Assembly (NCBI GenBank): GCA_013397455.1
Contig: VYZB01000076.1
Span: 2,625,468-2,689,467 of the forward strand
Origin: Crotophaga sulcirostris
Taxonomy: Eukaryota; Chordata; Aves; Cuculiformes; Crotophagidae
Length of the DNA stretch: 64,000 bases
Direction: 5' to 3'
The position numbers and the translations under genes were made by a program. Below, one piece after another: positions 12,168 to 24,700 of the stretch (its first letter is position 1; each line of letters opens with the position of its first letter). The notes under the pieces were generated by a model that saw nothing but the letters and a program-made list of their open reading frames with translations, searched no databases and was not told the origin of the DNA.

Positions 12168-15100
12168 CTGGACACCAAGAAGTCAAAGAGAGGAAACTTG
12201 ACCATGAGAAAAGCCTCAGTTGAATCTCATGCCTAATTGGATGCCAAAATCAGGCAGAAAATGTGAGTCCTTAGTTCTGGGTTGATGGAGCAACATTATA
12301 GCGTAATGCTCTCTCAAGGCCCAGTCTCAGGTGAAGACCTTCCCTTTACTATCTCCAGGCCTGTCCTTTTCTCTCAGTCCAGATGCACAGTGAGAAATTC
12401 TGTTTCCAACCTTCCAGATCAAAGAGTAGAAACGAATAAAGAAAAAGTCCACAAGGGTACTGGGAAGAGAAGTCTATTACCTCATCTTCACTTTGGCTGC
12501 TGTCTAGTACTGTGTTCTGGACAAATACTTCGGGTTTCTGTAGAAAGTGTTTGTGCATCAGTGCTACCGGTGCTCTGCATGTTTCTGCTGTGCAACATTT
12601 ACTTATGTGAGAGGTGGAAGAGCTCTGAGATAGGGGTGCCTTGGACTGCACAGTCTCCCTGGGGCATGGACCACATCTGTTCTTCTCTAAAACATCTGTC
12701 ATGTTTTTTGGAGTTGTGTGGAAAAGGCACTGGGAGGTGTTTAATAAATGTTATGCATTTCTATGCAGTGTCCTATGTGGAGAAGAAGGAATAAGTCTCA
12801 ACTAAGGGACAGTAATAAACTTAATTTTGAGATTATGTGTGACAGACCTAAAATTTCCTCTCCAGGCAGATCAGGATCACATATCATATAATCTGTATAA
12901 TACACTAGACCTATATATTGGTGTAGATAGAAAGACCTCCTTGTGTCTTCACTTCAAAAGGGCTGCAGATTAAGCCCAAATTTCTGTTAGCAGAAATAAT
13001 AAGTGGTGTGATTTATCACCTTGGAAAGCTCTCTGAAATGTTTGCTATGAACCCAAGCTATCTCTCATTTCAGCAAACTTTCAGCGCAGGACCGTTATAA
13101 GAAAGTAAGAGTCTGGGAGTTACTGGCACTCTACTGAAAAGGAAGTTACCAAAGAATTGACAGTGCACTATTTGAATTCTTAGTGGATGGGATCATTTCC
13201 ATCATTTGCAGTTTGTGTTAGTGGAGTTTCAGAAAGGGATGCTACACACACAATGATGTCTCCATATTTGATAAGCAGTTTGTAAACCTAGAGCTCTCTG
13301 AGTGTTTCACACTTATATATAAAAATTGCAAAACTGGTTGCTGGTCATTTTAGGATTGAAAGTGATGACATATAACACTCTCTTCTGTGTAAGGACAGGG
13401 TTTCAATTTTGTCTGATTTGTGACATAAACAAATAGCAAGTGGCTTTGGAATGTGCATTTTTTAAAAGATCAGAATAGAGATGGTTGCTCTTTCTGTCAC
13501 ATTTTCTCAGCTTTTGCAAGTTTCCTACAGTAGAGGAGGCAGGGCTTCTGCTGAGGCAAGCACTGCTAACATTACTAATGAATGGAAAGTTATGTCTGAC
13601 CATGTGATACGAGAACAGCACTTTCCATGTTTGCCTGATTATCGAAGAACTGGAATCAGCATTGACGAAGATAATGTGATGTCACTCTTTAATCTGGCAA
13701 ACCTGCAAAACCACTTCCTCCTTGTGTAGGCTGGAGGTCTCATGATTGCCATTTCACTCTAAAGCATTCATTGAAAATGATGCAAGACAGTAGAGCTTTG
13801 ACTCGCTCCTTTTTTTTAAATGAATGGATGCTATTGAGAAACTCCTTGCTGCTATCTTAGGAAATACACTAGTTATTCAACAGAATATACTAATTATCAA
13901 ACAAAAAGGAAAAAATGAGAAAGATTAACTTCATCACAAAATTTAGATTTTTTATCTATAGCTTTGATTTCATTTAACATAGATTAACAGATCAGCTGTC
14001 AAGTTAAAATTCTTGACCTGAAGCACCTTGAACCTGAGCATTGCCAGGATTGAAAGAAGCTGATCATCTTAAAGACGACAAGATGGATGGGGATTCTGTC
14101 AGTAACTTTATCTTAACATAGTTTTAGCAGGTTCCCTGGCCTAGAACACTTACATTTTCCTGCGATTTCTAAATGACTAGGAAAATCTTGCAGGAGGCTA
14201 CTGCTGTCAGGGTATGTACTGCTGTTACTTGTGTAGTGGGGTACCTGCTTTTGCAAAGTGTAGTCTCTAAACTGGTGATAGTAAGAGGTCAGCTAGGGAT
14301 GACAGTGAGGTCTCTCAGTATTTACGCCTCGCACAGTGCCACAGCTGTTATTGAAGTAATGCATGCTGCTACTGCAGGCAGGGAGTTGTCCAGTATAAAT
14401 ACCTACATTATACAGCATAGATGCACTCATATCCATTTCAGTCTTAGTGGAATACACTGATAATAGGAGTTAGCAGAGTGTCTTCTAACTATCCCTCTCA
14501 TACTGTTCTCCTTCTGTAGTCCTACTCTCCCTGCTTGTGAAGGATGTTCACTCTTAAAGTAGGATGACAGCCTCTTCCAGTAGCTTCACGGTAACATATA
14601 GAAAGTGAAACTGATTTTTTGGTGGGCCTTTGGAACCTTACATGCAAAGTTAATAATCACTGCTTCCTTAATAAAACAGCTCAGTCTGCTTATTAGGGCT
14701 GAACGTGCAAAGCGAAACAATTAAAATGAATCCTGAAGTTTTGTTTGGAAAATAGAAAGAAAGGAAGGAAAAAAGTCCAAGCTATTTTTCTCAACATGTG
14801 TTTGTACTGGATTCTTAAAAGACTGATAAAAGAGCTGAGCAAACACTGGATGCTGTTAGAACCAAAAGATGAACTGAAAAATGCCATAGTGTTAGATTAC
14901 CTAATTTATTTTTTTTTGTTCTTGGATTTTGAGGAATGTTGCTCTGAAATTGTGATTTGCATTCTACAGGAGCTTCTGGAATGTTATGCAGAAAAACAAA
15001 AAATATACTTGTTCTTCAAAGGATGGCTGAAAACTATAAATAATTTTAGGGAAAGATGTGTGATCGATAGCTATTTTTTGTTGCTGTTGAAGGAGGCAGG

Positions 15101-16717
15101 GGAATTAAAGAAGAAATAATTATACCCTAGATAAGAAGAACAGAACTTCCTCTTTCTTTTTGTTTAGTTTTCCTTAGATTGCTGACCTAAAAAAATCAAT
15201 TGTTGGCATAGGTCTCTTCAATACAGACTTTTGGGAAAGCAGGCAATAAGAACTTCTATTACCTGTATGTATACGCCAACTGTTAAAAATATTCTTTATT
15301 ATATGTGACATGAAACACAAGCATGCCTGCACACAGACTAGGACACAATGTGACACTGAGTCTGATGGCAAGGTATGCTGGATGCAAACACCAAAGCTTG
15401 AGGGCACAGCTGAGCCTTGTGCGATCACATTGTATGTGCTGCTCTTATTCTGCCAGCACTTGACACTGGCTGAAGGGTGACTTGGAAGGACAGACTAATT
15501 AGAAGTGTGGATGGTGATGAGGTGTTCCCCTGCTAGCTCAGAGACAAAAAGAAAACATGGACACATCCAGAAGGTAAGGATTTGTAGCAATGGTTGATTC
15601 AAAGCTTCATCCTCTGCCCTGTGTTCAGAGAGACTGCCTATCGGTTTCGTAAAGTCTTCAGTGTCACCCTTTGGCTTCTGTAACATCAAGATGAACCTGG
15701 CAATTGATTTTTTAAAGGAAACTGAGGATTCTGAGAAGTTTGTAAATTCTGTTATTCAAATTCCTGTCCAAAACCTGTCACGTATCTCACTTTGAATCAT
15801 TTTCCTGTCTTTAGTGTCACCAGAGCACAGCTGAAAATGCCAACAGAAACAACTTTTGAACCTCAGCACATGCCATTACTTGGCAATTCATCTTGATGAG
15901 TTAAGCAAAATCTGTGATACTGAACATCTGCCAGTGCATTCTTGGGATACTTTTAATGATGTCATTGAAAAAATTTTACTCTTTCAGTAAGTTGGTGCCA
16001 AAACCACAGCAGCAGAATGTGAATTCGGGACATGTCAGGATATAGGTATCAGGGTCCAGGAGGAGCAGTGTACTGCAGTGTGCCTGGGTGATGCAAAGAA
16101 ACAGTAGTGGCCTTGACAGATTTTTGCTAAATAAAGCACATAAAGGCCCTCTTGGCTTCGTATATAGTACTGGGTTAGTTAGAAAGAAGAATGTCTTGAG
16201 AGGAAGGATGCCTTTAAAGAAGTAAAAGCATTAAGCAGAGGTAATTTAGTAAATAAGAACCTTTTGTCAGATTTCTCTGATTACACAGCTTTCTTCTGCC
16301 ATTTACACCTTGTTCAGCCTGTGTCAAAGTGCCTTTTCTAAATGTACCTGTGTAACAAAAAGACTCCTAAAATTAGGGACTAATGTACAAGTATACTTCA
16401 TTTTCTTCCTAAATATTTGAACAATCTCTTCTTTTTATGTCCTTCAGCGATTCTTACTGAGTGGTTGCTTAGTTCAGGAAACCCCTAGCTCTGGACACAC
16501 AACCAGACAAACTTTTTGTTCTACAAAATGTAAGAGAGATGCCCATATATAATTGAGTGAATGTGCTTGGCAAAGATCACAGAAACCAATCTTTGTGAGC
16601 CCAGAGGGAAATCTATCTTCCTGACTCCTTGAAAGTGCTGAAGAATCAATCCAGATCATGAAGTAACTCTAGAATCAGCATGTGAGGAAGCTTCAGGTGC
16701 AGCTGCCTGGCCCTTAC

Positions 16718-16946
16718 TTTCTCGTCTCTCCCCTCTCCTGGCAACGATGACAGCACCACTGACTGGGCTGTTGAAAGCGAAACTGCAAGATTCAGCATGT
16801 GAGGTGGTCCTCCAAATGGCTTTAGCTGCGAATTTGGCAGTTTGGTGGTTTCTGCAGGAGACTCTTTCCCGACTCTGCTTGTGGAAGTCTTGAAATTCCT
16901 TATCTTGTGCTGTGGTAACTCTGCAGGGCAATTTTTCCTCAACATG
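16718..16946 (-). other. Candidate exon, 229 nt, minus strand
   Basis: On the minus strand a long pyrimidine tract (cctctttctctttccag) ends just before 16946, and a donor AAA/GTAAGG follows 16718. Two of the three frames stay open across all 229 nt and beyond, giving open frames of 99 and 104 codons with the flanks. The frame starting with ATG at 16945 encodes a Ser/Thr/Pro-rich, low-complexity peptide that includes KESPAETTKLPNSQLKPFGG. Five CpGs lie inside, against a CpG-poor background. I recognise no family or domain. This is the best exon candidate in the window, but without a partner exon it could be a long non-coding RNA exon, a disordered stretch of a coding gene, or chance. Confidence 0.3.
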
Positions 16947-17833
16947 CTGGAAAGAGAAAGAGGTTTGCAATTACCTAGTGATCAAAATTGATTTCTAAAT
17001 TTGTTCCTGCCTCCCCTTATCCCTGTTCAACCTTATTTGTACCATCCTTCACTATCCTGGAATGCATCACAGTAGGTTCTGAGTATATTTACAATTATCG
17101 TTTTGTATCTCTTTTTGTATGTTAAAACTAGATCAGTATCGTGCTGTAATTAGAGATTTCGTATCACTCTGGAGCTTTAGAAGAAGAAGGCTAAGAATGT
17201 GGATGGGTTGGGATCTGCTCTTCTAACACATATCTGGATGACTCATTAAGGGATCCACAGCAGTTGGTTCACTGCAGAGCGCTCTAATAATGATCTTCAG
17301 AGTCCAAGACAATACCAAAACTCAGAGAAGAGGTCAGATGACCAGCCTGTATATGTCAATATTGTGGTTGACAAAGCTATGCTGATTTTTACAAGGGAAC
17401 AAAATCTCCAGAAACAGTGGAAGAGTAGATGTTTTAATACAATACTTGACCTTTCCATTGAGTCCATTTGTTGTGCTCCTCTTCTTTCAGAGAAATCTGA
17501 AAGGTATCTGTTTCACAATAGGTTCCAGTTTTGATCTGTTTTTGAGAAAACCCTTACAAAATGCTGCTTCGTCCCTTATTTATTTTCTTTATTTCTGTTC
17601 TAGTTTCTCTTTGCGCTTTTACATGGTGATTGTCTCATAAATGTTAATGGAATAATTTGACAATTTCCTGTGAGAAGATTTCAGCAGATATTTAGATATC
17701 TGCCTCAGAAATCTGATTCTTTGAGTCCTTGGTGTTCTGAAATCTTTCACTGATTGGGAGCGCAAATTTTTTTTATGTTCAGTATGTATCCCAAAGCAGA
17801 GATTTCTGCATTGCTGCAGGAGCCATAATGCAA

Positions 17834-17925
17834 AGATGTAGTGACTTGTTCGTTGTGACACAGGAAGCTAGCAGAAACACATAATTTGAAGCCAGATCTC
17901 TGTTCTGCCCTAGGACCTTTTCCCT
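17834..17925 (-). mobile_element. MIR-like SINE relic, minus strand
   Basis: Read on the plus strand, this segment follows the order of a reverse-complemented MIR core: a GTGACTTG block, then GTGACACAGGAAGCTAGC, then TTTGAAGCCAGATCTCTGTTCTG. It matches the MIR pattern of gtgacttgcccaaggtcacacagctag followed by tttgaacccaggtct. MIR is a tRNA-derived SINE that was mobilised by L2 and is very old, so only patchy similarity is expected. No tRNA promoter boxes are intact. The match is by eye and moderate, so a repeat-profile search would decide it. Confidence 0.4.
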
Positions 17926-18487
17926 GGCTTTTTAATACCTTATGTCTGAAGGCCAGATGTCAGGATTATAGACAATGGAAAGCTGTCATGGTTTGTTACT
18001 ACGGAACATATTTGATGAGCTGACTGACCAGTGTTTCCTTCAGTCCAGAAATGGTCATCATCATCTGCTGTCATCTGTCAGATGTCATTTATTAACTTGC
18101 AAGACAGGAAAAGTGAGCTATGAGGCTTTCCTAAGGAGAAATGAGCTAAGAGACTGAATAGCATGACTCTTTTGGACACTGCCTGATTTTAAATTGCAGT
18201 GGGGAGTGAAGTCTGTCCTGTCTAGCATCTGTCACTGGCTGGAGTATGGGTCTGCTTCTGTAGCAGAGATGTTGAATGTGTGAGCTGTGTCTCCCTAGGA
18301 AGTATTGGGGGACACTGCCATCTACTGTCTCCCTTACCTGAAATAATAGTTCGGTTATTGACTTTTGTAGAAGAGATGTGTTTCTCCTCCTGCTACTACT
18401 TTTTTGGGGTTTTTTTAATAACTATTTTCAGTTTCTTGAGTTTCGTACTTGCACTTATCTCTTCAATGTGGAGGCATCCTGGCTGAG
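17926..18487. other. Non-genic spacer between the two MIR-like relics
   Basis: No gene or repeat was recognised in these 560 bp. The open frames here are short, about 60 to 70 codons, and unremarkable. Confidence 0.5.
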
Positions 18488-18680
18488 GTGCAGTAGATAG
18501 AGCATGATGATGGGATTCAGACAGAGTAGCTTCTATTTCTATCTCCACCACTCAGTATACTGGAGAATCTTGGGCAAGTTTCTCTGCCTCTATTTCCACC
18601 CTGCTAGATGAGGAGAATGTTACTGATCTGCCTCATAAACAGCATTAGTGTTTTAGCAGCATGTCACTGTCATTATTACT
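18488..18680 (+). mobile_element. MIR-like SINE relic, plus strand
   Basis: The segment tracks the MIR consensus in order. It has an A-box-side block (gtgcagtagatagagcat), then a block like 'ttctatctccaccactcagta', then the core CTTGGGCAAGTT at about 18568-18580 that is highly typical of MIR. Next come 'tctctgcctctatttcc', 'tgctagatgaggagaatgttactgatctgcctcata' in degraded form, and a tail with CATTATTA. This is a fossil of a SINE active before or early in amniote evolution. It is 5' to 3' on the plus strand, opposite to the relic about 650 bp away. It has no coding potential and no intact RNA polymerase III promoter. Confidence 0.65.
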
Positions 18681-19654
18681 CTGTTGAATAGCTACAGATG
18701 TGGAAAGGAGGAGTGGTTCTCGTTTGGGAAATCCATGCACAGGTGTAGGGAAACCATTGCCACAATATTTCCTTTTTGAGAAAAATAGCCAGTGTTGCAT
18801 GCTGTCTTTCTTTCCCTCTGGTGATGACATTATCACACTTCTTTCTTCTTCCTTGATCCCTATGTTGGCCTCCATACAGAGGTGGTCTCTTGTCCTTGGA
18901 CAGAGTATAGACAGAACTACCATCTTCTCCAGTGGGAGCAGTCTATGTAGAGCAGCTGAGGACAGCATGTGGTTCTGCATTTGTGATGTCAAAATATGTT
19001 TGTAAGGGAGCACAGACACCCCAATGGCCTTAGCTTAGTCACACTGCTCAGTACAAAACCAATAGAAAGAATCCTGCGTCCAGTTCTAATTATCCACTCA
19101 TAGTTAATTCAGAACTAAAACAATCAACACTGCTGTCCTACTCATTTAATGTCTTCAATATTGAAGGCTCTGAATCAAAATTTTCATGTGTTTCTCCTAA
19201 AACACATTTGTGTGAGACAGTTATAACTCAGCAGCACACTCATCTTATGGAATTGATTGTTTTGGATTATAAAGCTAGGTATTCATGACAGGGAATAAAT
19301 GAAATTGTAGCTTGCTATGAGGTATTTATTAATTATTTTAGGGCTAACTTCTGGACAATAGTTATCACTGGGCAGTAAATCACTCAGATGGAGCTCCATG
19401 CACTGAAGGGCAGAGGAGTTGACAACAGGTGTTCCAAGATGTGCCTTTTTATTCCTCTTTCAACAGGCTCATCCAACTGGTGAAAGCTGAATGCTTTGCT
19501 CCTCCCAGCTGATCATGTTAGGTTTGCATACCTTAATGCCTCTAGGAACTCAGTGCTGCAAGGATGCTTTGGACAATTACTGTTATCCTACAAAGGCTTC
19601 ACATGACTGGGAATTAAGCTTTATACCTCATCTGTAGCAAATAATACGTACAGG
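18681..19654. other. Non-genic unique DNA
   Basis: Nothing recognised. Opposite-strand open frames of 101 and 124 codons overlap at 18.65-19.0 kb, but neither shows motifs. They read as one stop-poor patch, not a gene. Confidence 0.5.
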
Positions 19655-19790
19655 TCACAGAATCACATAATCAGTGAGGCTGGGAGGGATTTCTTGGTAT
19701 CTTCTAGTTCCATTCCTGTACTCAAGTGGGCAGGCTGGAGCAAACTTCCCAGGACCAAGTCCAGTTGGATTTTGAATATCTCATCTCCAT
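19655..19790 (-). mobile_element. CR1 LINE 3' tail fragment, minus strand
   Basis: The fragment starts with the inverted CR1 terminus (tcacagaatcacataatc). It continues through the conserved 3' untranslated blocks, including ggctgggagggatttc, tcttctagttccattcctgt and aggaccaagtccagttgg, then stops near the 'tgaatatctc' block. Only about 135 bp survive, an extreme 5' truncation. It is well diverged from the other copies, so it is an old insertion. It encodes nothing. Confidence 0.88.
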
Positions 19791-20118
19791 GAAACCAAGA
19801 TTTCTTAGATCTTCAAGATAAAACTCTCATTTTTATCTTTTTTTTTTCTATTCTCTCTGACCCATTTGGGTGCTTGAAGGTTACATTTATGTCTTCAGAT
19901 GTGTTATGGAGAAAGAAGACAAGGAATGAGAATTGCAAAGGGTTCTAAATCCAATTATTTTTCAGAGCAACAAGCATAAAGGATTTATAAAACTCGAAGT
20001 AATAATATTGTCCTTCATGTGTTTCTCAGCTTCCTCATCAGTTTATAACATTTTAACGAGTCCTTCAGGCCAACCAGAATTCTGTTTTTGTGTCTCAAGG
20101 ATTTCTCTAAAACTATAG

Positions 20119-20179
20119 TCTCTCTCTCTCTTTTCCCCCACTTCTCACCTTCTCTCTTGCTCTTCTCCTTTGTCTTCTG
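20119..20179. repeat. Pyrimidine-rich CT tract
   Basis: The tract starts with a pure (TC)n-type run, 20119-20139, and continues nearly pure C/T to about 20179 with a few interruptions. Its complement gives an Arg/Lys/Glu-rich open frame (20015-20227, minus) that is only a by-product of the purine run. Confidence 0.85.
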
Positions 20180-21680
20180 TAGGCGGTTTCTTCTTTTGAC
20201 CACGTCTAGCCTACAGATCAGTCCCATATGCTCCTCATGTTTCTCTTGCTTGCTCTTTCCTTAGTTTCTATTGCCATAGTTCTTTCTGTGGTCTCTCTGT
20301 GGTTCTAAGAACTAAGATGTTCAAGGGAGTAAATAAAATAAAATCCCTGAGAGTTAAGTTATCCTGTCTTTCTGCCTATGCTAGTGAATCACAGTCCTCT
20401 CTACAAGAAGACCTGTAGGTATAACTCTTGTGTCTCCTTAACACAGATCATGAGAATTACAGTAAAAAACATCATAACACTTGAGAGGGCAGATAGTCCA
20501 CAAAAAAACAAATCAGATTTTGCAATTTGTACAGCTACCTTCTAACCACTAGCACCACATTCTGCAACACAATGATTTACTCTCTGTCTTCACAAATATG
20601 CTACTGTGACCTGTGGCTCATCTCTAGTGCAATATAATGCATCAGAAAGGAGTTTATGCAGAAGATAATAACTGATGGTCAGATACATGAAGCCAAATGA
20701 TGGGCTTCAAAGTCACTGTTATCATTATGGTTGGCCTTCACTTGTAATGAGTGGAATTGGGGGCAGGTGGGACAGATTTTTAACTATGATAGATTAACAC
20801 CATGGATATCAGCAAAGTAATTTTCAACTTCTTTTAGTAAATACTGCTTTTCTGTTTACTGTGTCTTTAAAGAGAGTAACAAATTAGGATAAAACACAGA
20901 GCAGAGGTACCTGTCTGAAAAGAAACCTTTGATTTTCTGTTAAGTCTACAGAATTTATAGTAAATAAAATGGTAAGCTACATTTATTGTTGAGTAGTACC
21001 ACATCTAGGATCTGAAGTGGATGAGTGATGTGGTTCAGAATTCAGTTACTGAAGTGAACAGCTGTAATAGCTTCTCAATGGTCTTCCTGTATCTTGTGGA
21101 ATTATTTGTACGGCTAAAGAAGAAATACTCTTCAACTCTTAAACTTGGTACTGTAAAACAGATCTGACTTACTGGAAGATTCCCTGTTTTGGTGATATAG
21201 AATTAAATCTCCAAGTATTGTCCAGACAATGACAGCTACTGAGAGTATGCTATAGGATCCAGAACATTTCAAATTGGCTGTTTTTTTAGTCAGATTAAGT
21301 CTGTTGCAACTCTTTACAACAGAACTATCAAGTATTACAAGACTTGACTGTACTATCAACTGTGTGGCCAACTGGAAAACACTTGATACCTTTCATAACA
21401 AGTCCTGTGATATTTCCATCACTCTACAGAATTATTCAAATAAGTAATCCTCTCATCCCTTGATGTGGTTTGAGCCATGTACTACTGTGATGTAGGAAGT
21501 TATTTAACCAATGAGCTGGTTATATCCTTGGGCGTTTGAGTCTGAATGAACAGAGGGCAAAATCATCTGTGTTGAGTCCAGACAATTTGCCTAAGTAAAA
21601 GATCTCAGCTGTAGAGCATGACATATTCTGATCTTGAAGACGTGGGCACGACAAAGTCAACAGAGGATATATTTGATTCA

Positions 21681-21729
21681 GAGAGTGTAGTGTCACTCAG
21701 CACCAAGTGAGAGAGTGAGGTATCACTCA
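21681..21729. repeat. Imperfect 30-bp-period repeat, two copies
   Basis: GAGAGTGTAGTGTCACTCA at 21681-21699 recurs as GAGAGTGAGGTATCACTCA at 21711-21729, with 16 of 19 positions equal and a 30-bp period. Each unit is also a weak inverted repeat because GAGTG can pair with CACTC. This is a diverged local duplication with no assigned function. Confidence 0.7.
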
Positions 21730-24700
21730 CTAAGATACGAAGAAAGGATTGTGCATAATGCAACTTGGACAATTATCTAAAAGGCAAACAAGGAAGAAAT
21801 TATAAAGAATAAGCCAGACAGCATGTAAAAAAAAAATTGTAAATAAAGCCTGAGGCATGATGGAAACTTAATGTAGAGGAAATACTGCTTCTCACAACAG
21901 TTAGCCCAGATGATCTTAGCAAGTCAGTATCTGTGAAGAAAGCCCCAATTGTCTTAATCTAAAAAAAAATAATCTTAATTTTAAAGAATCAAAGAAGTAC
22001 TTGAAGCAGTCTCAGCGCTTCTCAAAAGCCTGTGTAACTGTTACATGAAATGCATGACCAAATATTAACAGTTTCCACATAGCCTTACTCATAGTTGCCC
22101 AGGCAAACATTCTCCAATTTGCCTTTAATGGAAGCTGTCTCGTTGTTCAGTGCAGCATTGCTCAGCTTAATATAGATAAATCTACTCCCTTTCTGTCTTA
22201 CTAGTAAGTTGTCCTATTGATTTGAAAGGTACAGCTACTGCAAGACAGAAGCTCATTTTCACTGTAGAGTTTGCAAGACGCATGGGTCACGCTAACTATC
22301 AAGGGTTGTTACTCTTTATCCCCTAAGTGTGAATCATTTTCCGAAATTGCCTGTCACTTATGATTCAGGACAATGCAATATTAATGCTTTTCTAGCAAAT
22401 ACAAAACCTGAGTTGCTGCAACGTAGCTACAGTCACCTGGGTGTCATTGGTGATATTTGTTTTCATTCTATGCTAGAACTGTTAACTTGTAACTGGATCA
22501 AGTAACCCTTTATCACAGTGATTTACTCAGCAAATAAATATCCAGTATGCTGATGTTTTTTATTAGGAAGCAAGTAGTCACCCAGAAATACTGACTGCTC
22601 ACCACTTAGCCAAAGGCTCTGTAACTACTTCTGCTAGGGATTGTGTTTTTTTAATATAAGGCAACAGAGGACTCTTAAGGTTAGTCTTCAGATAGTCATA
22701 ATAAAAACAACTATGTATTTGAAGCATGGTTTATGAGTTGCTTATTCCCTGCTTTTCCATAAAACACAAAGCACCATAGCTAAGAAAGCAACATGTCCTG
22801 GAATTTAGATAGGCTTCTGTAGTCACCAGCTTTGCTGTTGCCTACCATAGCTGGGTTCTTGTGATGTAAAGTAAAGCTTAGTGTCTGTGACTTCAGCTCA
22901 GCTGTGAACAGCAGTTAACTATCATTGCATTTTCCTTTTGCTTTGCTCTCAGATACAGGCAGCATGCTCCTCACACTGACACAGATCATAGAGTCTCTGT
23001 CAGAACTGATAAGCTCAGCATCCAAACTCCTCCCGTGCCATGTGGAATGACATACAAGCCTGTTGGTCCTGTTGACTGATCTCTAAGAATAACTGCATCA
23101 GTGTCCGTCTTCCACAGTCAGTCTCTTATTACAGACGTGCTCAGTCACAGGAAAGACAATTCTTTCTGGAGGATGGATGATAGCGTTTCCTATCAGGCAG
23201 TCCTACCTCTCAATTTAGAAGAGGCTTAAGTAGGTTCTCCTACCATCCCTTCCCTCCCTCTTGCCCTGCACACAAAGCTACTGGCTTTGTGGCCAGAATC
23301 TGCAAAGTGTTTACATAAATTAGGTTAATCACTGGCTCCAGGCATATTTAGGCATAATTCACTGCCCCAGATACCTATTTTCCAATCTCCAAACTTGTCT
23401 CAGCTTCACACTATTTCTCTCTTTTTCCATTTTCTTTTATTTCAAACATAGAAGACTCCCAAACAAGAAAAATATTGTATAAAATAAACATTTCAGAGTT
23501 GGCTGCTGACTTTTTTCATTCTTTTCTCCTGCACTCTAGATGTAAGTCTCAGTATTATAGCAACAGATGGAAGGAATGACAGAGAGGAACAGCTGAGAAC
23601 ATGGGAATGTTTTAACTCCTCTTTATGGTCTTTCTCATGCATAGATCAATAAATGGGAAAACATTGGACTCAGAAAAATTATGGAAACATTGGGTCAAAT
23701 CGTAGTCTTTTTGCACAAAAGGATTCTGAAGCCTGAAGGCAGATAAATCCTTCTCCTGAAAGCTCTTACAAGACCAAGGAATGACTGTTTTGTCTTTAGT
23801 ATGCCTGGTTTCCTAACCAATGACTGGTATCACCACTGGGCTATCTTCTCCTGAACTTGTTACGTCACAAACAATACAGTTGCTACCGAGCCACCTCTAG
23901 AAAAAAGTGCCTGTGTGCTTGTCTCTCTTACTCTCTGTACACTGACTGTGCGTGGGTATCTGTTACAATCCTGTACCTGTGCTCAAACTGATGAAATTTG
24001 CTATAAAGCAATCTCTTCCAAAAAATTAGTCTAAAAATATCTCTGAAATCCTTCCTTTAAGGTGGTGCTACCTTACGATGTCAGATGCACAAGAGCACCC
24101 ACATAAGCCAAGTTTGCAAATAATTCTTGAAAATTACTGCAAAGTGTCAATAGATTGAATAATTCACTGAGATCTGTAGTGGGAGAGGTAAGCTGGCACA
24201 GCTCAACAGAAAGCCCATCTTAACGCTGTTTAAGCTTCAGCCCTTTCCAAAGACTGAAAAATATTGTTCGTTTGCTTTACTGATCATCAGAGAATAGCTA
24301 GATAGTTAGCAGAGTTCACTGTTGTTCAGGAGTTGGAATTAAGCATGATTTAACACAGCAATATTGTCTCCTGCTGGCCACTGGTAGTAACAAGAGTCAA
24401 TTCTTTAGTATTCAGCTACCACCAGATCCCACCCCCTTCATCTACATATCAGGAACACACATGGAGTGTATTTCCTTGAATTCACAATGGAAATGAAATA
24501 TTCCTCAAGCAATACCTTATTTTCCTTCATATATACATGGTGCGTTAATGATGTAGCAGTGAAAAGAAGGTAAATGGTTTTTTGTTGTTGCTGTTTTGGC
24601 GAGGGGAGGTGTGTGTGCGACTATTCATTTAGACCATATATCGTTTTGCTTCACCTTGAAATAAAGGACAGAAAAGGAAAAACAGATTTTTTTTTGGCCC

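Larger units (their letters stand above)
4894..17833. other. Non-genic unique DNA, 13 kb
   Basis: This long stretch has no identifiable gene or interspersed repeat. It contains a perfect 27-bp duplication at 7.6 kb, a 13-base T run at 8439-8451, and three short exon-like segments listed separately at 5878, 12124 and 16718. Open frames of up to 170 codons (12282-12794) show no domain, signal peptide or family motif, and I treat them as chance. No CpG island was seen. Confidence 0.5.

Noticed and set aside
12282..12794. 170-codon open frame, plus strand, with a 117-codon open frame opposite
   Set aside because: In 64 kb read in six frames about one frame of this length is expected by chance. 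The product has no domain, no family resemblance and no convincing promoter or splice signals.
14745..15119. 124-codon Lys/Leu-rich open frame, plus strand
   Set aside because: Low complexity caused by A/T-rich sequence. No motif.
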